This document shows positions 26,262 to 35,969 of a DNA stretch of 64,000 nt, piece by piece. The translations under genes were made by a program, and so were the position numbers. Numbering within the stretch: the first letter of the stretch is position 1; each line of letters begins with the position of its first letter. Source of the DNA: Thioclava sp. ES.031 (GTDB lineage: Bacteria > Pseudomonadota > Alphaproteobacteria > Rhodobacterales > Rhodobacteraceae). The stretch lies in NCBI RefSeq assembly GCF_002563775.1, contig NZ_PDJO01000001.1:1126001-1190000 (forward strand), written 5' to 3'. Under the pieces are notes generated by a model, which saw only the letters and a program-made list of their open reading frames with translations, was not told the DNA's origin and ran no database searches.

Positions 26262-29186
26262 ATGGTTGGTGCGAGCAAGATCCTGACCGTATCCTACGGC
26301 ACCTTTTCGTGCACCTTGGAAGGATTTGATGAGCCTTTCAACACGATGAAGGCGATTGCGGAGTATTTCCGCGATCTGGCTGCCGACGACCGGTATTTCG
26401 GTGCAGAGCCGCCCCAGCCTGATGCGGAGATGCTTCACCGTATCGCAGAGCGCGAAATTCAGCGCCGGGTCGAAGCGAAAATTCAAGAAAACGGCGTTGT
26501 TCTGCGCCAGCAAGACACACTTCTGGGTGGCGAGGCTGCAGCAGACGAAGCGCCCGCGCCCGCTCAGGAAGAGCCGCTGGTGACGTCGGAAGCGCCGCAA
26601 GAAGCCGCGCCTGCCGCCGAAGCGCCCGCGCAGCCGGAGGTCGACGAGACGCCCGAGCCGGCAGCCGCGCCCGAGCCGGTCGCAGAGCAGCCCGCGCCCG
26701 AGATTCAATCCCAGCCCACCGAACCCGAAGCAGGCTTCGCGCAGCCGGAAACCGTCGCCGCCAAGCTGCAGCGCATCCGCGAAGCCGTAGCCCGCGCCCG
26801 CGAGGTTCAGGCCGACAGCTTCTCCGAAGAAGACGAACCGGTCTCCGCCCCCGAGGCGCTTCTGGGCCGCTTCGAGACGCAAGCCTCGAGCGAAGCGGAA
26901 GATTTCGGCTATGACCTCGACATTTCCGGCCCGCTAAGCGCCGAGGAAATCGAACCCGAAGCCTCCGAACCCACGCAGCCCGAGGCCGAAATGCCCGAGG
27001 CGGAGGTGGCAGAAGAAGAAGCGGTAGACGCCGCACTCGAACAGATTGCGGAAGAAAACGAAGAAGCGGCGGAAGTTGCTCGCGAAGACGAAGACGTCGT
27101 CACCGAGGAAGAGCCCGTCGCCGAAGCGGATGAGGCTGAAGCCGAAGACATCGCAGCAGCCGAAACCGTTGCCTCGGAAGAGGAGGTTGCCGACCAATCC
27201 GAAGCCGAAGCCGAAGCCGAAGCCGAAGCCGAAGCCGAAGCCGAAGCCGAAGCCGAAGCCGAAGCCGAAGTCGCGTTTGGCCCGACCGACGATCACATGC
27301 AGCGCCGTCAGGCAAGTCGCCGCGCGCGCCGTTCGGCGAAGCGTGCCAAGCGCATCGCAGCGCTCAAGGCCGCAGCCGAAGAACTCGGTGCGACCGAAGA
27401 GGAAACGGTCGAGCAGGCCGAGGGCCAAACCGAGGAGACCTCGGCTGACACCACCGTTGAGGCCGACGCGCCCGCCGCGCCGCGAATGCGCGCGCGTGTG
27501 ATCAAGGTGCGCCGCCGCGGAACGATCGAAGCCGCCGCTGCGGAGGTTGCTGCGGACGCTTCGGAAGAGCTTCCGGCGCAGACCGGCGACGCGGTCACGG
27601 CAGACAGCGCAGAGGATCAGTCGATCCCGGTCGCCGAACAGGTCGAGGAAGACGCCGCGCAACAGGCGCCTGAAGTGGCTGCCGAAGCCGAGCAAGACGT
27701 CGAAGCCGAGGCCGAGCTGGAGGCAGAGGCCGAGGATGACGACCTCGCCGCACGTCTGGCTGCCGAGTTGAACGTCTCGTCGCAGGAGGCAAGCCCCGCT
27801 GCGGTCGCGTCGCAGGAAGAACAGCCTCAGGCGCAGGACGAAGGTGACCGCGACAGCCGTGGGCCGGGTCGCCTCTCGCCCGAGGCCGAAGCCGATCTCA
27901 TGCGCGAACTCGCCGCGCTGCAGATGGAGAACCTCTTCACCGGCGCCGAGATCGAGACTGCTGACGAAGCCCCGGAAGAGGCGGTTGCGCAGGAAGATGT
28001 TTACGAAGATCTGGCGCTGCCCGATATCGACCTGTCCGATCTGGAAGACGAGTCGGTCGACGCGCCGCTGGTTCTGACGCAAGACGAGGCCGCCGCGCCC
28101 GAGGCGGAAGAGCCCGAAGCGGCCACCAAAGCCGCATCGCTCGACGCGCAAAACGTGCTGGTTCTGGGCAACGCGATCATCGCCGAAGAGACCGAAGCCG
28201 AAGCGTCGGAAGACGACACCGTGGCCGAAGCTGAGGCCGAGGTGGAGGATATCTCCGCCGACGTCTTCGCACCCGAATTTGAAGCCGAGGTCGCAGAAGA
28301 GACCGAAGCCGAGGACGCGGAAGCAGAGGCCGAAACCGTCGAGACCGCCGATGCGGAAGACACGGAAGAGGCGGAGGCCCCGACCGAGGTTGCCGCGCGC
28401 GAGGCCGCGTCGCTCTCCGCGGAGGGGACCGACCGCGAAGCCGAGGTGGATCGCCTTCTGGCCGAGGCCGACAAACAGGCCGAAGTCGTTGAAACCCGTC
28501 GCCGCTTCTCCGCGATCGCGCATCTCAAGGCCGCCGTCGCCGCCACCGTCGCGGATCGTCTGGCCAAGGGCCAGGACACCGCGAAAGGGGGCGTCGAGGA
28601 TGAGGACGGGTCCGAGCCTTACCGTGCCGATCTGACCCAGGCCGTGCGCCCGCGCCGCCCGGTCAGCTCGGGCGAGACGGCATCGCGCCGTCCCGATCCG
28701 TTGCGCCCCGCGCCGCTGGTGCTGGTTTCCGAACAGCGCGTCGATGCGGAGGAAGCCTCTGATGTCGAGGAGGTCGAGCAGCCCGCCGCGCAGCCCGCTG
28801 CCGCGATCCGTCCGCGCCGTGTCTCGGCAGGTCAGTTCGCCGTTGCCCAAGGCGACGAATCCGAAGCCACGCCGATGAACCCCGAGCAGGCGACCAGCTT
28901 CGCCGAATTCGCGGAAAGCCTCGGCACGCAGGGCCTCTCCGATCTGCTGGAAGCCGCCGCCGCCTATACTTCGGCCGTGGAAGGGCGCCCGCATTTCTCG
29001 CCGCCGCAGATCATGCGCAAGCTGTCGGTCATGGACGATGCGGCTGACGTGCCGCGCGAAGAGCGGATGCGCGTCTTCGGTCGCCTGCTGCGCCAGGGCA
29101 AGATCACCAAGGTGAAGCGCGGCCAATACGCGATTACCGAAGCCTCGCGCTACTGGGACGAGGCGAAGATGGCCTCGGGGCAGTAA
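26262..29186 (+). CDS. large acidic, mostly disordered protein with ordered N- and C-terminal ends
   Basis: A 974-residue protein without a function I can name. Three parts can be seen. Residues 1-85 look folded: [20 protein letters not shown] followed by [19 protein letters not shown] and a helix with [13 protein letters not shown]. Residues 90-880 are highly acidic and Glu/Ala-rich, with one basic island ([20 protein letters not shown], about 347-366) and an (EA)n run at 314-337 encoded by a hexanucleotide repeat. The last 95 residues look folded again ([20 protein letters not shown], then [14 protein letters not shown], ending in [15 protein letters not shown] like a small winged helix). 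No signal peptide or membrane segment is present. A scaffold or nucleoid role is speculation. It is followed by a terminator. Confidence 0.75.
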   Translation: MVGASKILTVSYGTFSCTLEGFDEPFNTMKAIAEYFRDLAADDRYFGAEPPQPDAEMLHRIAEREIQRRVEAKIQENGVVLRQQDTLLGGEAAADEAPAPAQEEPLVTSEAPQEAAPAAEAPAQPEVDETPEPAAAPEPVAEQPAPEIQSQPTEPEAGFAQPETVAAKLQRIREAVARAREVQADSFSEEDEPVSAPEALLGRFETQASSEAEDFGYDLDISGPLSAEEIEPEASEPTQPEAEMPEAEVAEEEAVDAALEQIAEENEEAAEVAREDEDVVTEEEPVAEADEAEAEDIAAAETVASEEEVADQSEAEAEAEAEAEAEAEAEAEAEAEVAFGPTDDHMQRRQASRRARRSAKRAKRIAALKAAAEELGATEEETVEQAEGQTEETSADTTVEADAPAAPRMRARVIKVRRRGTIEAAAAEVAADASEELPAQTGDAVTADSAEDQSIPVAEQVEEDAAQQAPEVAAEAEQDVEAEAELEAEAEDDDLAARLAAELNVSSQEASPAAVASQEEQPQAQDEGDRDSRGPGRLSPEAEADLMRELAALQMENLFTGAEIETADEAPEEAVAQEDVYEDLALPDIDLSDLEDESVDAPLVLTQDEAAAPEAEEPEAATKAASLDAQNVLVLGNAIIAEETEAEASEDDTVAEAEAEVEDISADVFAPEFEAEVAEETEAEDAEAEAETVETADAEDTEEAEAPTEVAAREAASLSAEGTDREAEVDRLLAEADKQAEVVETRRRFSAIAHLKAAVAATVADRLAKGQDTAKGGVEDEDGSEPYRADLTQAVRPRRPVSSGETASRRPDPLRPAPLVLVSEQRVDAEEASDVEEVEQPAAQPAAAIRPRRVSAGQFAVAQGDESEATPMNPEQATSFAEFAESLGTQGLSDLLEAAAAYTSAVEGRPHFSPPQIMRKLSVMDDAADVPREERMRVFGRLLRQGKITKVKRGQYAITEASRYWDEAKMASGQ
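27201..27270 (+). repeat. (GAAGCC)n hexanucleotide microsatellite inside the acidic gene
   Basis: Eleven uninterrupted copies of gaagcc plus four bases, in frame, encoding alternating Glu-Ala. Slippage would add or remove two residues without breaking the frame. Confidence 0.97.
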
Positions 29187-29203
29187 CCCCGGCGACAGAT
29201 CAG

Positions 29204-29233
29204 AAGGGGCGGTCCTGGGGGGCCGCCCTTTCT
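29204..29233 (+). terminator. terminator after the acidic protein gene
   Basis: Arms aaggggcgg and ccgccctt pair with one bulged base and are followed by tctc, 17 bp after the stop and before the convergent amidohydrolase stop. It may serve both directions. Confidence 0.65.
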
Positions 29234-29240
29234 CATTGGA

Positions 29241-30419
29241 TCAGTATAACCGTGCGCGCAGGCACTGGATCAGCACGCGCGCGCCAGGGCCGATCAGCGC
29301 GTCGGGGAAATCGTAATCAGGATTGTGCAGGGCGGGGCGGTCACCCGCGCCCAGAAGCGCCATCGCGGCAGGGCCGTGATCGGCGAAACGCCCGAAATCC
29401 TCGGAGGCGCGCATCGGTAGATCGGTCTCGGTGGTCTCGATCCCCTCGGCCCGCAGCGCCGCGCGCAGGATGGCGTTCGCTTCAGGAGCGTTTTCGCAAT
29501 GGCGAAAGACGTCGTGATAGGTGATCTCGCGCTCCAGACCGAGCGCATCGGCGGCCTCGCGCACCATCGCCTCGGCTTTCTCCACGAGCCCCGCCATCCC
29601 CGCATCGCGCTGGGTGCGCAGGGTCGCCCAAAGCTCCGCCGCGCCGGGCGCGACGCCGAAAGCGGGCTCGCCGAGCCGCGCATGGGTGATCGTCACGCGC
29701 GCGAAATCGGGATCGCTCTGGTGCAACTCGTTGCCGAGCGCCGTCAGATCGCTCAGCAGTCGGGCCAGTGCCGGAGCGGGGGAGCGACCGCTTTCGGGCA
29801 GCGAGGCATGAGCAGTCCACCCGGTGAGCGTGATTTTCATGCCGCGCGAAGCGCAATTCATCACCCCGTCCTGCAGCGCTGCCGCCCCGAAGGGCACGCC
29901 GGGCATATTGTGCAGCGCGAAGGACAGATCGGGCGCGATCTCGGCAAAACGCGGATCGGCGATCACGGCCGCAGCCCCCGCGCCGGTCTCTTCGGCGGGT
30001 TGGAACAGCAAGATCGCGCGGCCACGCGCGGGACGATTGCGCGACAGCCAGCGCGCCACCCCTGCGAGAATCGCCATGTGACCGTCATGGCCGCATAAGT
30101 GCCCCTTGCCGGGAAAGTTCGAGCGGTAAGGCGGCGTGCCGGTCTCGTGGATCGGCAGCGCGTCCAATTCGCAGCGCAGGAGAACCGTCGGACCGGGCTC
30201 CGCACCCTCGTAGATCGCGGCGACCCCGTGGCCGCCAAGCTCGGTCAGCGTCCGGTCCGGCGCGGTTGGCAGCAACATCGCGACCACCCGCGCGGCGGTG
30301 TCGCGTTCCTCGCCGGAAAGCTCGGGGTCCTGATGCAGACGGTGCCGCCACGCGGTAAATTCCGCGATGTCGGAATTGGTCAGACTGTCGGGCGGGAGGG
30401 AGGAGGGCGCGCTGGTCAT
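29241..30419 (-). CDS. M20-family amidohydrolase (hippurate/N-acyl amino acid hydrolase type)
   Basis: A 392-residue metal-dependent amidase/peptidase. Motifs: WRHRLHQDPELSGEE at the start, LLRCELDALPIHETG (catalytic Asp), KGHLCGHDGHMAILAGVA (metal ligands), FQPAEETGAGAAAV (Glu pair) and a C-terminal DLPMRASEDFGRFA. This set places it with amidohydrolases acting on N-acyl amino acids (hippurate, IAA-amino acids, N-acetyl-diaminopimelate) in the cytosol. ATG 30419 is the natural start. It is the last of a minus-strand run purA, DUF2842, amidohydrolase. The substrate is not determinable. Confidence 0.93.
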   Translation of the reverse strand: MTSAPSSLPPDSLTNSDIAEFTAWRHRLHQDPELSGEERDTAARVVAMLLPTAPDRTLTELGGHGVAAIYEGAEPGPTVLLRCELDALPIHETGTPPYRSNFPGKGHLCGHDGHMAILAGVARWLSRNRPARGRAILLFQPAEETGAGAAAVIADPRFAEIAPDLSFALHNMPGVPFGAAALQDGVMNCASRGMKITLTGWTAHASLPESGRSPAPALARLLSDLTALGNELHQSDPDFARVTITHARLGEPAFGVAPGAAELWATLRTQRDAGMAGLVEKAEAMVREAADALGLEREITYHDVFRHCENAPEANAILRAALRAEGIETTETDLPMRASEDFGRFADHGPAAMALLGAGDRPALHNPDYDFPDALIGPGARVLIQCLRARLY

Positions 30420-30461
30420 CGGGCTAATTTGCCCGTTTTTCGGCGCGCCCGCCAGAGGGTG

Positions 30462-30701
30462 TCACGGCTGCGACGGATCGTCGGGATCGTCCTTGCCGAC
30501 GCCTTTGAAGATCGGCTTGAGCGGCGCGATCCACAGCAGGCCAAGCACGACATAGACGCCGAACTCGGCCCAGATCGGCAGCCGCCCCCAGCGCGCGCCC
30601 GCCCAGTTCACCACCGTCACCGCGACGACGATATAGGCGGGCAGCCCCACGACGAGGGCCAGCAGCGAGAGGCGGCGACGGGCCTTGTAGCTCAGCGCCA
30701 T
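30462..30701 (-). CDS. DUF2842 family small membrane protein
   Basis: A 79-residue protein with two membrane helices (LSLLALVVGLPAYIVVAVTVV and FGVYVVLGLLWIAPL) and a charged C-terminus (KGVGKDDPDD). The pattern fits DUF2842, an uncharacterised family common in alphaproteobacteria. It starts 4 bp after the purA stop and is probably cotranscribed with purA. Function unknown. Confidence 0.85.
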   Translation of the reverse strand: MALSYKARRRLSLLALVVGLPAYIVVAVTVVNWAGARWGRLPIWAEFGVYVVLGLLWIAPLKPIFKGVGKDDPDDPSQP

Positions 30702-30705
30702 CGGA

Positions 30706-32001
30706 TCAATCCGCGAAGGGGTCGGTCACGAGGATCGTGTCGTCGCGCTCAGGCGAGGTCGAGAGCATCGCGACCGGGCAGTCGATCAGCTCCTCGATCC
30801 GGCGAACATATTTGATCGCTGCCGCCGGAAGATCGGCCCAGCTGCGCGCGCCTTCGGTCGATTCGGCCCAGCCCTCGATCTCTTCATAGACCGGGATGCA
30901 GCGCTTCTGCTCTTCCGCGGCGGTCGGCAGATAGTCGAGCGTCTCGCCGTCGAGCTCATAGCCGGTGCAGATCTTGATCGTCTCGAACCCGTCGAGCACG
31001 TCGAGCTTGGTCAGCGCGATGCCGTTCACGCCCGAGATCGCGCAGGTCTGGCGCACCAGTGCCGCGTCGAACCAGCCGCAGCGGCGCTTGCGGCCCGTGA
31101 CGGTGCCGAATTCATGGCCGCGCGTGCCGAGGCGGTTGCCGTCTTCGTCGTCCAGCTCGGTCGGGAAGGGGCCTTCGCCGACGCGGGTGGTGTAGGCTTT
31201 GACGATACCGAGGACGAAATCGATCGCACCCGGACCCATGCCGGTGCCGGCGGCGGCCTGACCCGCGACCACGTTCGACGAGGTCACGAAGGGGTAAGTG
31301 CCGAAATCGATGTCCAGCAGCGAGCCCTGCGCGCCTTCGAAGAGGATGCGCTTGCCCTGCTTGCGCTTCTCGTTGAGCACTTTCCAGACCGGGGCTGCGT
31401 ATTTCAGGATCTCGGGCGCGACGTCCTTGAGCTTTGCGATCAGCGCGTCGCGGTCGATCGCCTCGATGCCGAGACCCTTGCGCAGCGGATCGTGGTGCTG
31501 CAGCGCGCGGTCGACGCGGGCTTCCAGCGTCGCGTCGTCCGCGAGGTCTGCCACGCGGACCGAACGGCGGCCCACCTTGTCTTCATAGGCCGGGCCGATG
31601 CCGCGACCGGTGGTGCCGATCTTGGTGCCTTTCGAGGCCGCTTCTTCGCGGGCGCGGTCGAGCTCGCCGTGAATCGGCAGGATCAGCGGGGTGTTTTCTG
31701 CGATCATCAGCGTCTCGGGGGTGATCTCCACGCCCTGATCGCGGATCTTCTCGATCTCTGCGAGCAGGTGGAACGGGTCGAGCACGACGCCATTGCCGAT
31801 CACCGAGAGCTTGCCGCCCCGCACCACGCCCGAAGGCAGCGCGTTGAGCTTGTAGACCTTGCCGTCGATCACGAGCGTATGGCCCGCGTTATGACCGCCC
31901 TGAAACCGCGCGATCACATCCGCGCGCTCGCTGAGCCAGTCCACGATCTTGCCTTTCCCCTCGTCACCCCATTGGGCGCCGACGACGACGACATTGGCCA
32001 T
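30706..32001 (-). CDS. purA: adenylosuccinate synthetase
   Basis: First committed step from IMP to AMP (IMP + Asp + GTP). The 431-residue protein begins with the GTP loop [19 protein letters not shown] and continues with [54 protein letters not shown] and [22 protein letters not shown] 32001 follows GGAGAGAG by 3-4 nt; the 73-codon upstream open frame is rejected. It leads the purA-DUF2842-amidohydrolase unit and is divergent from secG across 291 bp that contain a family B repeat. Confidence 0.97.
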   Translation of the reverse strand: MANVVVVGAQWGDEGKGKIVDWLSERADVIARFQGGHNAGHTLVIDGKVYKLNALPSGVVRGGKLSVIGNGVVLDPFHLLAEIEKIRDQGVEITPETLMIAENTPLILPIHGELDRAREEAASKGTKIGTTGRGIGPAYEDKVGRRSVRVADLADDATLEARVDRALQHHDPLRKGLGIEAIDRDALIAKLKDVAPEILKYAAPVWKVLNEKRKQGKRILFEGAQGSLLDIDFGTYPFVTSSNVVAGQAAAGTGMGPGAIDFVLGIVKAYTTRVGEGPFPTELDDEDGNRLGTRGHEFGTVTGRKRRCGWFDAALVRQTCAISGVNGIALTKLDVLDGFETIKICTGYELDGETLDYLPTAAEEQKRCIPVYEEIEGWAESTEGARSWADLPAAAIKYVRRIEELIDCPVAMLSTSPERDDTILVTDPFAD

Positions 32002-32123
32002 TGCTCTCTCCTTGGCAGGTGTAAAACCGCGCGAGGTATAGCGGCTGAGCGCGCGGTGCGAAAGCCCGCATTTGCGAGAGGTGCTTCGCTCTATCCACGC
32101 GTGACGCGCGCGCGAGGGGGCAG

Positions 32124-32165
32124 GCGCCTCCGGCGGGGATATTTGGGCCAAAACGAAGGGGAGGG
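32124..32165. repeat. intergenic repeat family B, copy 1
   Basis: gcgcctccggcggggatatt continuing into tgggccaaaacgaaggggag and ggcgc. The part from GGGATATTT to GGAGGGCGC matches 61086-61118 closely. It lies between purA and secG in a 291-bp gap with no other recognisable feature. Confidence 0.65.
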
Positions 32166-32292
32166 CGCAGGCAGGCAGCGCGGCTGTGCCGATTTGACCC
32201 CGCGAAAGCCGAAAATCCACCTCTGCGGCCTTGCACCCTCAGTCTCATCCGCCTAGATAGGCGCGTCGCAAGAAAGAAGGCCCGACCCGTTC

Positions 32293-32745
32293 ATGGAAAA
32301 CGTCGTTCTCTCGATCCATCTGATCCTCGCACTGCTGCTGATTGGCGTGGTGCTGCTGCAACGCTCCGAAGGGGGTGGCCTCGGCATGGGGTCGTCCAAC
32401 AGCTCCGGCGGCGGTGTCGGCGGGCTGATGACCGGTCGGCAGGCGGCCAATGCGCTGACTCGCGTGACCTGGGTTCTGGCCGCTGGCTTCTTCGCGACCT
32501 CGGTGACGCTGACGGTTCTGGCCGCGCAGAAAGCGGGCAGCAGCTCGGTGCTCGATAGCGCCGCGCCCGAGCAAAGCGCTCCGGCAGAGACCGCGCCGGC
32601 CACTGACACGACCGGCTCGACGCCGTCGCTCGATGTGGTGATGCCGCCGCCGGCAAGCGGGTCGGATTCCTCGACCGGCGGGAACGCGGGCGAAACCACG
32701 ACGGATACGCAAAGCGGTCCGGTTACGCCGCCCGCCGCCAACTAA
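32293..32745 (+). CDS. secG: preprotein translocase subunit SecG
   Basis: Accessory subunit of the SecYEG channel in the inner membrane. The 150-residue protein has two membrane helices (VVLSIHLILALLLIGVVLLQ and WVLAAGFFATSVTLTVLAA) flanking the signature loop RSEGGGLGMGSSNSSGGG. The Ser/Thr/Pro-rich tail (about 90-150) is longer than in E. coli (110 residues) but usual for this group. It sits directly before pyrG, an arrangement often seen in alphaproteobacteria. ATG 32293 opens the conserved MENVVLSIH start. Confidence 0.95.
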   Translation: MENVVLSIHLILALLLIGVVLLQRSEGGGLGMGSSNSSGGGVGGLMTGRQAANALTRVTWVLAAGFFATSVTLTVLAAQKAGSSSVLDSAAPEQSAPAETAPATDTTGSTPSLDVVMPPPASGSDSSTGGNAGETTTDTQSGPVTPPAAN

Positions 32746-32928
32746 GCCGTCACTTCAGCCGACAATCGGTTCGCACCCACAAAAAGTTGCGGGTGCGTCC
32801 AATCCAAACTCAATAGCTTGCGGTCTGGTTGCGGGCAGGCCGCGAATCGTGTAAGCATTAAATCCCGTGATCCTGACCCTCTTTGGGGCAGGGAAACCAT
32901 TCGAATTTCGCAGATCACGGGGGTCTTT

Positions 32929-34572
32929 ATGGCACGTTATGTCTTCATTACCGGCGGCGTTGTCTCGTCGCTCGGCAAGGGTTTGGCATCCGCCGCCCTG
33001 GGGGCATTGCTGCAAGCACGCGGCTTTTCGGTTCGGCTGCGCAAGCTCGACCCGTATCTCAACGTCGATCCGGGCACGATGAGCCCGTTCGAGCATGGCG
33101 AGGTCTTCGTCACCGATGACGGGGCCGAGACCGATCTCGACCTTGGCCATTACGAACGCTTCACAGGTGTTTCGGCGCGCAAGACCGACTCGATCTCTTC
33201 GGGGCGGATCTACACCAATGTGCTCGAGAAGGAGCGCCGTGGCGAATATCTGGGCAAAACGATCCAGGTGATCCCGCACGTCACCAACGAGATCAAGGAC
33301 TTCCTCGATGTCGGCGATGACGAGGTCGATTTCATGCTCTGCGAGATCGGCGGCACGGTCGGCGATATCGAGGGCCTGCCCTTCTTCGAAGCGATCCGCC
33401 AGTTCAGCCAGGACCGTCCGCGCGGCCAATGTATCTTCATGCACCTCACGTTGCTGCCCTATCTGGCGGCGTCGGGCGAGTTGAAGACCAAGCCGACGCA
33501 GCACTCGGTGAAGGAACTGCGCTCGATCGGCCTGCAGCCCGACGTGCTGGTCTGCCGCTCGGAGCAGCCGATTCCGGAAAAAGAGCGCGGCAAGATCGCG
33601 CTGTTCTGTAACGTGCGCCCCGAGGCGGTGATCCCGGCCTATGACCTGAAGTCGATCTACGAGGCGCCGCTGGCCTATCACCGCATGGGTCTCGATCAGG
33701 CGGTGCTGGACGCGTTCGGCATCTCGCCCGCGCCGAAGCCGGAACTGAGCCGCTGGGAAGACGTGATGGATCGTCTCGACCATGCCGAGGGCGAGGTGCG
33801 CGTGGCGATCGTGGGCAAATATGTCCAGCTGGAGGATGCCTACAAGTCGATCGCCGAGGCGCTGACCCATGGCGGGATGGCGAACCGGGTCCGCGTGAAG
33901 GCGGAATGGATCGACGCGGAGATTTTCGAGAACGAAGACCCCGCGCCCTATCTGGAAAATTACCACGCGATCCTCGTGCCCGGCGGCTTCGGTGAACGCG
34001 GCACGGAAGGCAAGATCCGGGCGGCCCAATTCGCGCGCGAAAAGGGTGTGCCCTATCTGGGCATCTGTCTGGGTATGCAGATGGCCGTCATCGAGGCCGC
34101 GCGGAACCTCGCGGGCGTCAGCGATGCGGGCTCTGAGGAGTTCGACCACGAGGCGGGCAAGAAGCGCTTCACCCCGGTCGTCTATCACCTCAAGGAATGG
34201 GTGCAGGGCAACCACCGGGTCGAGCGCAAGGTGACCGACGACAAGGGCGGCACGATGCGTCTGGGCGCCTATTCCGCCGCGCTGAAAGAGGGCTCGAAGG
34301 TCGCCGAGGTCTACGGCTCGACCGATATCGAAGAGCGTCACCGCCACCGCTACGAAGTCGACATCAAGTATCGCGAGCCGTTGGAGAAATGCGGCATGAC
34401 CTTCTCCGGCATGTCGCCCGATGGCCGCCTGCCCGAGATCGTCGAGCACAAGGACCATCCGTGGTTCATCGGAGTGCAGTTCCACCCCGAGCTGAAATCG
34501 AAGCCCTTCGCGCCGCATCCGCTGTTTGCGGGCTTCATCAAAGCCGCGCGGGATCAGAGCCGGTTGGTGTAA
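32929..34572 (+). CDS. pyrG: CTP synthase
   Basis: Makes CTP from UTP, ATP and glutamine. The 547-residue protein has the synthetase domain first ([51 protein letters not shown]) and the class I glutamine amidotransferase domain second, with the nucleophile Cys in [15 protein letters not shown] and the His/Glu pair in [14 protein letters not shown]. The start is ATG 32929 after GGGGGT; the open frame extends upstream without support. It lies downstream of secG across 183 bp and ends at a terminator overlapping the convergent gene. Confidence 0.97.
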   Translation: MARYVFITGGVVSSLGKGLASAALGALLQARGFSVRLRKLDPYLNVDPGTMSPFEHGEVFVTDDGAETDLDLGHYERFTGVSARKTDSISSGRIYTNVLEKERRGEYLGKTIQVIPHVTNEIKDFLDVGDDEVDFMLCEIGGTVGDIEGLPFFEAIRQFSQDRPRGQCIFMHLTLLPYLAASGELKTKPTQHSVKELRSIGLQPDVLVCRSEQPIPEKERGKIALFCNVRPEAVIPAYDLKSIYEAPLAYHRMGLDQAVLDAFGISPAPKPELSRWEDVMDRLDHAEGEVRVAIVGKYVQLEDAYKSIAEALTHGGMANRVRVKAEWIDAEIFENEDPAPYLENYHAILVPGGFGERGTEGKIRAAQFAREKGVPYLGICLGMQMAVIEAARNLAGVSDAGSEEFDHEAGKKRFTPVVYHLKEWVQGNHRVERKVTDDKGGTMRLGAYSAALKEGSKVAEVYGSTDIEERHRHRYEVDIKYREPLEKCGMTFSGMSPDGRLPEIVEHKDHPWFIGVQFHPELKSKPFAPHPLFAGFIKAARDQSRLV

Positions 34573-34594
34573 ACCGGTCTCAAGCTCGAAATCG

Positions 34595-34628
34595 AAAAAG
34601 CCGCGCTCAGCTTTGCGCGGCTTTTTTC
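34595..34628 (+). terminator. pyrG terminator, embedded in the 3' end of the convergent GbsR-like gene
   Basis: A 12-bp stem (aaaaagccgcgc with gcgcggcttttt, loop tcagcttt) followed by tctttttctt. The loop contains the stop codon of the gene on the other strand, and the U-tract region encodes part of that protein's Lys-rich tail. Confidence 0.9.
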
Positions 34629-35137
34629 TTTTTCTTCTTCGATGGCTTAGGCGCGTGTTTTTCGGCTTTGCCGCCGCCGCGGGCTGGGTCGATCTGGCGG
34701 GCAAGCTCGGCCGGGTCGAGGCGGATCAGCGTCTGGATGTAGCCCGAGGCCGCGTCGAGCAGCTCGCACAAGGCCGCCGCGCGCGGATCGGCGCTGCGGG
34801 CTTCCAGGGCGGACAGGTGGTCGCGCGCGGGGCCGATGACGCGGCGTTCACGCTCGGCCAGCATCAGCCGCGCCAACTCCCACGGCTCGGTCGGGGCGAC
34901 GAAGAAATCCTTGCGCGAGCCCGGCGAGCGTGCGGCCTGCACGAGACCCGCATCGCGCAATTCCTTCAACGCGGTCGAGACATTCGAGCGCGACAGGCCA
35001 AGCTGCGCTACCAGATCGTCGGCCGAGGGCGCTTGCGCCGCGCGCCAGATCGCGCCGAGGCAGCGGCCCGCGGGGCGGGAAAATCCGAAACGGGGGGCGA
35101 GTTCGGCGAAGGCTTCGGGCAGTTCGGTTTCACTCAT
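34607..35137 (-). CDS. GbsR/MarR-type transcriptional regulator
   Basis: A 176-residue winged-helix protein. The HTH is APSADDLVAQLGLSRSNVST followed by ALKELRDAGLV and a basic wing (RSPGSRKDFFVAP), the pattern of the GbsR family. The C-terminal helix region (SALEARSADPRAAALCELLD) would mediate dimerisation. The tail is unusual: PKPSKKKKKKAAQS, six consecutive Lys encoded by the sequence that on the other strand forms the pyrG terminator U-tract. It is upstream of the DgoK-like gene's minus-strand end and probably transcribed in the same direction; the target is unknown. Confidence 0.85.
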   Translation of the reverse strand: MSETELPEAFAELAPRFGFSRPAGRCLGAIWRAAQAPSADDLVAQLGLSRSNVSTALKELRDAGLVQAARSPGSRKDFFVAPTEPWELARLMLAERERRVIGPARDHLSALEARSADPRAAALCELLDAASGYIQTLIRLDPAELARQIDPARGGGKAEKHAPKPSKKKKKKAAQS

Positions 35138-35172
35138 GCATCCATCCTCTGCCGCCTATTTTCGCCGCTCGG

Positions 35173-35937
35173 TTACGCGCTGGGTCGGCGCGCCGCGGAC
35201 AGCCCCGCGATCAGCGCGGCCTCCCCGTCGCCCAAAGTGACCTGCGCGCCCTGCGCTTGCAAGCCGCGGGCGCAAATTTCCGACCAGCCGGGGGCGGAGG
35301 CGGAGGACAGAGCCAGCACGGTTTGCCCGAGCCACCACGGTTTCGCCGCGGCGAGTTCCGCGCCGAGGACGGCACCGGCGGCGCGCGGGGTGGGGCGTCC
35401 GAGGCTGAGCGGGGCCAATTCGCGGGCGAGGCGTTCGGGGCGCGAAAGGGTATCGGCGAGGGCTGCGTCGAACCCGTCGCCCGCCTCGAGCGGCGCGCCA
35501 AGCGCGGCCAGCATCGCGGCGGAGCCTGCGCGCATCGCGCTGACGACTTCACCCGCCGAGATATGCGCCCAGATCGCGCTTGCGCCGCAGATCCAGATCA
35601 CGCCATCGAATTGCGGGAGGCCTGCGAGGATGCCGGCGATCCGGGCCGCCTCGGGGGCGGTGATCTCGGTGCCGTCGCTGTCTTGGATCAGGCCGGGCAG
35701 GGCCGGATAGCTTTGTCCGCCGATCTCGGTCAGCGGCAGCGCGCCCTCAGCGCGCGGCGTGCAGGGCAGGGCGCGCGGGGCGGGGCCTGCAGTGGAGGCC
35801 GCCACGATCGCAGCGGCCCCGTCGGGCAAGAGCGGGCGGGCGGCGGGGCCGGATTTGCGGTCGCTCACCGCCCCGTCCGAGACATGTGCGGCGCGCCAGC
35901 GCCCGAATTCTTCCGTGAGTGCGATCCAATCAGCCAT
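35173..35937 (-). CDS. 2-dehydro-3-deoxygalactonokinase-like protein, divergent
   Basis: A 254-residue protein whose middle and end fit the DgoK family: PALPGLIQDSDGTEITAPEA followed by RIAGIL, FDGVIWICGASAIWAHISAG EVVS, FDAALADTLSRPERLARELA, and a C-terminal GAELAAAKPWWLGQTVLALS. However, the N-terminal phosphate-binding strand, expected as D-W-G-T-S-x-x-R, reads WIALTEEFGRWRA and lacks the Asp-Gly-Thr core, and the chain is about 40 residues shorter than usual. It may therefore be inactive as a sugar kinase or have another role. No galactonate gene is nearby. It lies between the GbsR-like gene and znuA. Confidence 0.65.
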   Translation of the reverse strand: MADWIALTEEFGRWRAAHVSDGAVSDRKSGPAARPLLPDGAAAIVAASTAGPAPRALPCTPRAEGALPLTEIGGQSYPALPGLIQDSDGTEITAPEAARIAGILAGLPQFDGVIWICGASAIWAHISAGEVVSAMRAGSAAMLAALGAPLEAGDGFDAALADTLSRPERLARELAPLSLGRPTPRAAGAVLGAELAAAKPWWLGQTVLALSSASAPGWSEICARGLQAQGAQVTLGDGEAALIAGLSAARRPSA

Positions 35938-35969
35938 GGCGCATCAGATCGCACGGAGGTCTTGCGGGA

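Noticed and set aside
27201..27270. CRISPR-like or regulatory direct-repeat array
   Set aside because: The units are 6 bp with no spacers and lie in a coding frame; it is a microsatellite.
26934..29126. 730-codon open frame on the minus strand opposite the acidic protein
   Set aside because: Its translation is Gly/Phe/Leu/Arg low-complexity produced by reading Glu/Ala codons backwards; no ribosome site and no domain.
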